Part shown: positions 62,880 through 64,000 of the stretch, one piece after another
Numbering within the stretch: position 1 is the stretch's first letter
Layout: each line of letters opens with the position of its first letter
Origin: Baylisascaris procyonis
Taxonomy: Eukaryota; Nematoda; Chromadorea; Rhabditida; Ascarididae
Reading direction: 5' to 3'
NCBI GenBank assembly: GCA_037389465.1
Contig: JAZARR010000155.1
Span: 1-64,000, forward strand
DNA length: 64,000 bases
Translations under genes and position numbers: made by a program
Notes under the pieces: model-generated
What the model saw: the letters and a program-made list of their open reading frames with translations, nothing else
Told to the model about the DNA's origin: nothing
The model's database searches: none

Positions 62880-64000
62880 GAGCCTAGGGCTACGGCTAAG
62901 CCTAAGCCTAAGAATTATCCTGCTCCTAAGAACAAGCTTAAGCCTGAGACTAAGGGTAGACCCAAACCTAAGCCCTAAACTAAACCTCAGCCTGAGGCAT
63001 AAGACTAAACACAAAGCTTAAGTTTGAGCCTAAGCTTAGGCCTAAGACTAAGCCTGAGCCTAGGCCTAATCCTGAGCATGAGGCCTAGCCTCGAGCCTAT
63101 GCTTGAGCCTAGGCCTAATCCTGAGCATGAGGCCTAGCCTCGAGCCTATGCCTGAGCCAATGCGTACGTCAAAGACTAAGCCCAGGCCTAAACATAACTC
63201 CGAAACTTAGTAAGCTTGAGCCTAAGCTTTAGCCCAAGCCTTACCTAAGCCTAACGTTTAACCCTAAGCCTCAGCCCAAAGTCTGAGCCTGCGCCTAATC
63301 CTAAGCCTAATCGTAAGCCTGAGCCCTAAGCCTAATCCTTAAGCCTAAGCCTAAGCCTAAGCCTAAGCCTGAGCCTAGGCCCAACCCTGAGCTTAAGACT
63401 AAGTCCGAGCCTAAGCCTAAGCCTAAGTTTACATCCTAAGCCTAGGCCTAAGCCTAAGCCTGTTTTCATCCTGAGCCTGAGCCTAAGCCTAAGCCTAAGC
63501 GTAATCCTAAGTCTCAGATTTAAGCCTAAGCCTAAGCCTAAGCCACAAGCCTAAGCCTAAGCCTAAGCCTGAGCCTAAGCCTAAGCCTAAGCCTAAGCCT
63601 AAGCCTAAGCCTAAGCCTAAGCCTAAGCCTAAGCCTAGGCCTAAGCCTAAGCCTAAGCCTAAGCCTGAGTTTAAGCCTAAGCCTAAGCCTTAAGCCTAAG
63701 CCTAAGCCCAAGCCCAAGCCTAAGCCTTAGCCTAAGCCTTAGCCCTGAGCCTAAGCCTAAGCCTAAGCCTAAGCTTGAGCCTAAGCCTAAGCCTATGCCT
63801 AAGCCTAAGCCTAAGCCTAAGCCTAAGCCATAAGCCTAAGCCTAAGCCTCAAGCCTAAGCCTGAGCCTAAGCCTAAGCCTAAGCCTAAGCATGAGCCTAA
63901 GCCTAAGCCTAAGCCTAAGCCTAAGCCTAAGCCTAGTCCTGAGCATAAGCCTAAGACCTCGGCCTAAGCCTAAGCCTAAGCCTAAGCCTTATCGTGAGCC
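62880..64000. repeat. degenerate nematode telomere-type array (GCCTAA)n / (TTAGGC)n
   Basis: More than 1.1 kb of GCCTAA-related hexamers runs off the window. The left part is heavily mutated (GCCTGA, GCCTAG, CCCAAG, GCTTAA); the right part has long pure runs, for example 63568-63640 and 63900-63935. TTAGGC is the telomere repeat of C. elegans, Ascaris and relatives. Read left to right, the C-rich strand is on top, which is the orientation of a left chromosome end, yet unique sequence lies to the left. The array is therefore interstitial, or the join is inverted. Confidence 0.95.
63056..63153. repeat. 49-bp tandem duplication inside the telomere-like array
   Basis: Two 49-bp units (63056 and 63105) are identical except near their ends. 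Each starts GAGCCTAGGCCTAATCCTGA and contains GCATGAGGCCTAGCCTCG. This is a local higher-order repeat that formed after the hexamers had diverged. Confidence 0.85.

Noticed and set aside
62685..63021. Frames across the simple repeat and telomere-like array
   Set aside because: They are Leu/Ser/Arg-periodic translations of repeats, not genes.

Overview
The window is nuclear DNA from a nematode. Four things point there: introns have (T)TTCAG-type acceptors, the one intact gene is a LIN-40/MTA-type chromatin gene split into about 20 short exons, the decayed fragments resemble nematode RNP-6 (PUF60), and the right end is a long degenerate array of the nematode telomere hexamer TTAGGC (read as GCCTAA on the + strand). 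Intron sizes of a few hundred bases to about 4 kb would suit an ascarid/spirurine worm better than Caenorhabditis, but that is only an inference.

Layout. (1) About 0.4-36.4 kb is a large segmental duplication, with copy A at about 437-16534 and copy B at about 17911-36094, in the same orientation and 17-20 kb apart. The core (2069-10361 versus 20089-28395) and the last block (13261-16534 versus 32816-36094) are nearly identical. The left flank (437-1790 versus 17911-19190) is more diverged and its two parts are in swapped order. Both copies hold exon-like relics, with introns kept, of a coiled-coil protein gene and then of an RNP-6/PUF60-like RNA-binding protein gene. Frameshifts, stops and internal deletions indicate pseudogenes. 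A 0.25-kb repeat with C-rich tracts (three copies) borders the last block. (2) 36.4-39.9 kb is non-coding and includes the likely 5' region of the next gene. (3) 39930-59820 (+) is a complete MTA/LIN-40 gene (BAH, ELM2, SANT, GATA-type zinc finger, conserved C-terminal blocks), assembled exon by exon with matching phases to about 987 residues; one acceptor is uncertain. (4) 59.8-62.7 kb shows no recognisable gene. (5) 62690-62879 is a degenerate TG/TC-rich simple repeat, followed from 62880 to the window end by the telomere-like array. Its orientation is wrong for a right-hand chromosome end, so it is interstitial or inverted.

Only the LIN-40/MTA gene looks functional. It should encode a subunit of the NuRD/MEC nucleosome-remodelling and deacetylase complex, which represses transcription. 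I saw no tRNA, rRNA, CRISPR array, operon or convincing transposase gene.
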